This document shows, in pieces, positions 31,923 to 33,322 of a stretch of 33,322 nucleotides of DNA. The first letter of the stretch is position 1; each line of letters begins with the position of its first letter. Location of the stretch: positions 1 through 33,322 of the forward strand of contig MNEA01000146.1 in the NCBI GenBank assembly GCA_001917435.1, given 5' to 3'. This stretch comes from Acidobacteria bacterium 13_2_20CM_2_57_6. Its GTDB lineage: Bacteria > Acidobacteriota > Terriglobia > Acidiferrales > UBA7541. The notes beneath the pieces were generated by a model. It saw only the letters and a program-made list of their open reading frames with translations. It searched no databases and was not told where the DNA came from. The translations under genes and the position numbers were made by a program.

Positions 31923-32846
31923 TTACGGCTTCTCCGGGTCCACCTGTGTGGCCTTCCCGATCTTGATGGTGGAGCCGAACCGCTTGTAGTTCTGGTAGCG
32001 AACCGACAGACGGATGTGCACGTCCTGGCCTGACTTGAAGTGCAAGATGTCATCAGCCCGCGTGTAGGTGGGAAACCAATAGTGGCCTTCGATATTTTCA
32101 CGAAAAGTCTCGAACGTGGGAAAGGCCTGGTCTTCCTTTTTCTTCAGCAAGCCGGTGGCTTTTCCCCGGGTTTTGACAATCTGTAGGTCCTTGTCGTCGA
32201 CCCAGATGCGGCCTTCAAGGTAGCGCAGCTTCTTTTCCAGTCTTTTTGGCGCTATGTCGAAGACATAGGTACCGACTTCGTCGACCTGCTCCCGGCCAAC
32301 ATATTTGACGTCATACTTGGGCAATTCGTCCGGGGTCAGGACAAGTGGCCATACCTTTTCGATATCATCGAAGTCCTGCTGAGACATGGAAATGCGTTTG
32401 AGCGTGGGCGCGGGAGCCTCGATAACTTTTTCGTAGCGCTTCCCCGCGGGCGTAAAAAGAATGTCGCTGGTCAGGCGATACTCTCCGTCGGGGCGGCCAT
32501 CTTCATCGAGTTCCTGGAAGACGAAAATCTGCGTATACGTAAAGTTGTCGCGCTCCTTGCGAAATTCCTCCTCATGTTGCGTAAACTTCTGGATAATCTG
32601 CTCAATAGGCAGGGCCGGCGGTTCGTTGGTAATATGAGAGGACATTTCCTGCCGGGAAGCATTTGCCTTCTCAGAATCCGCAGGCGCACCGGACGGAACC
32701 ACAGTACCCGGCGGCGGTGGCGGCAACGGACCCCGTTGCTGCGCGGCCAAAGGCAGCGCGAGCACGGCGCACGCAAGAGTCAAGACTGTTGACATTGTGA
32801 TTTTCCTGCGTTTCTTCTCTGCAATCTCGAAAATGTCCACACTCAT
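31923..32846 (-). CDS. Secreted acidobacterial hypothetical protein (LolA-like fold suspected)
   Basis: An exported protein of about 307 residues from the ATG at 32846; alternatives are 32870 and 32795. The longer N-terminus supplies a basic n-region (KKRRK) before the signal core TLACAVLALPLAAQQ. A Pro-rich segment (GPLPPPPPGTVVP) follows, then a domain with RLTSDILFTPAGKRYEKV, DELPKYDVKYVGREQVDEVGTYVFDI, RYLEGRIWVDDKDLQIVKTRGKA and PTFETFRENIEGHYWFPTYTRADD. The pattern of strands with RIWVDDKDLQIVK resembles the outer-membrane lipoprotein-sorting (LolA/MucB-like) fold common in acidobacterial proteins of this size. I do not recognise a functional family. It shares no operon with its neighbours and converges with the EamA pair. 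Confidence 0.7.
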   Translation of the reverse strand: MSVDIFEIAEKKRRKITMSTVLTLACAVLALPLAAQQRGPLPPPPPGTVVPSGAPADSEKANASRQEMSSHITNEPPALPIEQIIQKFTQHEEEFRKERDNFTYTQIFVFQELDEDGRPDGEYRLTSDILFTPAGKRYEKVIEAPAPTLKRISMSQQDFDDIEKVWPLVLTPDELPKYDVKYVGREQVDEVGTYVFDIAPKRLEKKLRYLEGRIWVDDKDLQIVKTRGKATGLLKKKEDQAFPTFETFRENIEGHYWFPTYTRADDILHFKSGQDVHIRLSVRYQNYKRFGSTIKIGKATQVDPEKP

Positions 32847-32948
32847 TCTCCCGGGACTCCTCATCATCATTCAATCTCTACTGTACGTTAAGATTCGATG
32901 CGTCGAACAAACGTTTCGTAACCTGCACCTGGCTCACAACAGGAAAGA

Positions 32949-33322
32949 TTAATGAGGCACCCATTTGGGACTGTGGGCGAAAAGGCCGTTTACGAAGCCC
33001 ATTTGATAGACAATGAACAGACCGAAGGCCAGACTCACCAGACCGGAGGCCAGTCCTAAGCCACGATTGAGTCGCGTAAAGCGGTCTTCGGAAAACGTAA
33101 ATGGAACCGCAATCGCCGCAGTGATCAGCATCATTCCCGTGACCGTGCCAATTCCGAATACGAAGAGATATAGGACTGCCCACCCAGGCACGCGAATCGT
33201 GGTGAGTACGAGCAAAGCGACTGCTGCCGATCCGGCAAGACCGTGGACGATGCCCACGGCCAAAGGACGCACGACTTGATAGAAACCCAGACTGCCAAAG
33301 GCACGGTCCATCCAACCAACCG
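32949..33322 (-). CDS. NicO/UreH-like membrane transporter (partial, N-terminus outside window)
   Basis: The reading frame enters from beyond the right edge and ends at a TAA at 32949. The visible ~123 residues contain VVRPLAVGIVHGLAGSAAVALLVLTTI, where a His-Gly turn in the helix is typical of NicO/UreH-type nickel or cobalt permeases. The helices AVLYLFVFGIGTVTGMMLITAAIAVPF and GLASGLVSLAFGLFIVYQ follow, and the C-terminal segment GFVNGLFAHSPKWVP is also seen in this group. The metal specificity cannot be read, and sulfite-exporter-like (TauE/SafE) relatives share similar helices. An internal ATG at 33311 exists, but the frame continues upstream coherently (VGWMDRAF), so I treat the gene as truncated by the window. 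Confidence 0.75.
   Translation of the reverse strand, partial: VGWMDRAFGSLGFYQVVRPLAVGIVHGLAGSAAVALLVLTTIRVPGWAVLYLFVFGIGTVTGMMLITAAIAVPFTFSEDRFTRLNRGLGLASGLVSLAFGLFIVYQMGFVNGLFAHSPKWVPH

Overview
The window looks like a chromosomal segment of an Acidobacteriota member, most likely class Terriglobia. The main clues are a large Oar-like TonB-dependent receptor with an N-terminal carboxypeptidase-regulatory domain, a GldA/GldF/GldG/DUF4340-type ABC cluster in a non-Bacteroidota gene context, a tlyA-nadK housekeeping block, moderate GC and frequent GTG/TTG starts. This assignment is inference from gene content. I saw no insertion sequence, prophage, CRISPR array, rRNA or tRNA.

Layout. Positions 1-2145 (minus strand): a truncated AmpG-like MFS permease and a CNNM/CBS/CorC-HlyC membrane protein. 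Positions 2301-6916 (plus): a promoter and a tightly packed ABC cluster (ATPase, permease, GldG-like protein, DUF4340 protein). Positions 7065-13272 (plus): a penicillin-acylase-family Ntn hydrolase, then mutM, xseB, a polyprenyl synthase (ispA), tlyA and nadK, with short gaps throughout. Positions 13305-17272 (minus): lysA, translationally coupled to an upstream GAF-GAF-SpoIIE phosphatase, and hpt. Positions 17273-20950 (plus): a 400-bp regulatory region containing a 15-bp palindrome, then the TonB-dependent receptor. Positions 20951-21651: a 700-bp region without an obvious large gene. It holds a terminator-like hairpin, a possible minus-strand small zinc-ribbon gene, and a promoter/palindrome cluster ahead of a marC-family gene.

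Positions 22363-31899 are the accessory part and the most interesting stretch. They encode a Trm112-like zinc domain/methyltransferase fusion, a glutamine-dependent asparagine-synthase-family amidotransferase, an ArnT-like GT39 glycosyltransferase, a UDP-sulfoquinovose synthase (SqdB/SQD1), a short Gfo/Idh/MocA oxidoreductase, a ceramide-glucosyltransferase/HpnI-like GT2 enzyme and two tandem four-helix EamA/ArnE-ArnF-like proteins. Taken together this resembles an Arn-type pathway: make a nucleotide sugar, load it on a lipid, flip it, and transfer it outside by GT39. Here the nucleotide sugar would be UDP-sulfoquinovose. No SqdX/SQD2-like sulfolipid synthase is visible. I propose, as inference, that the locus makes a sulfoquinovose-bearing envelope glycoconjugate rather than plain SQDG.

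Positions 31923-33322 (minus): a secreted acidobacterial-type hypothetical protein and the C-terminal part of a NicO/UreH-like membrane transporter that runs off the window.
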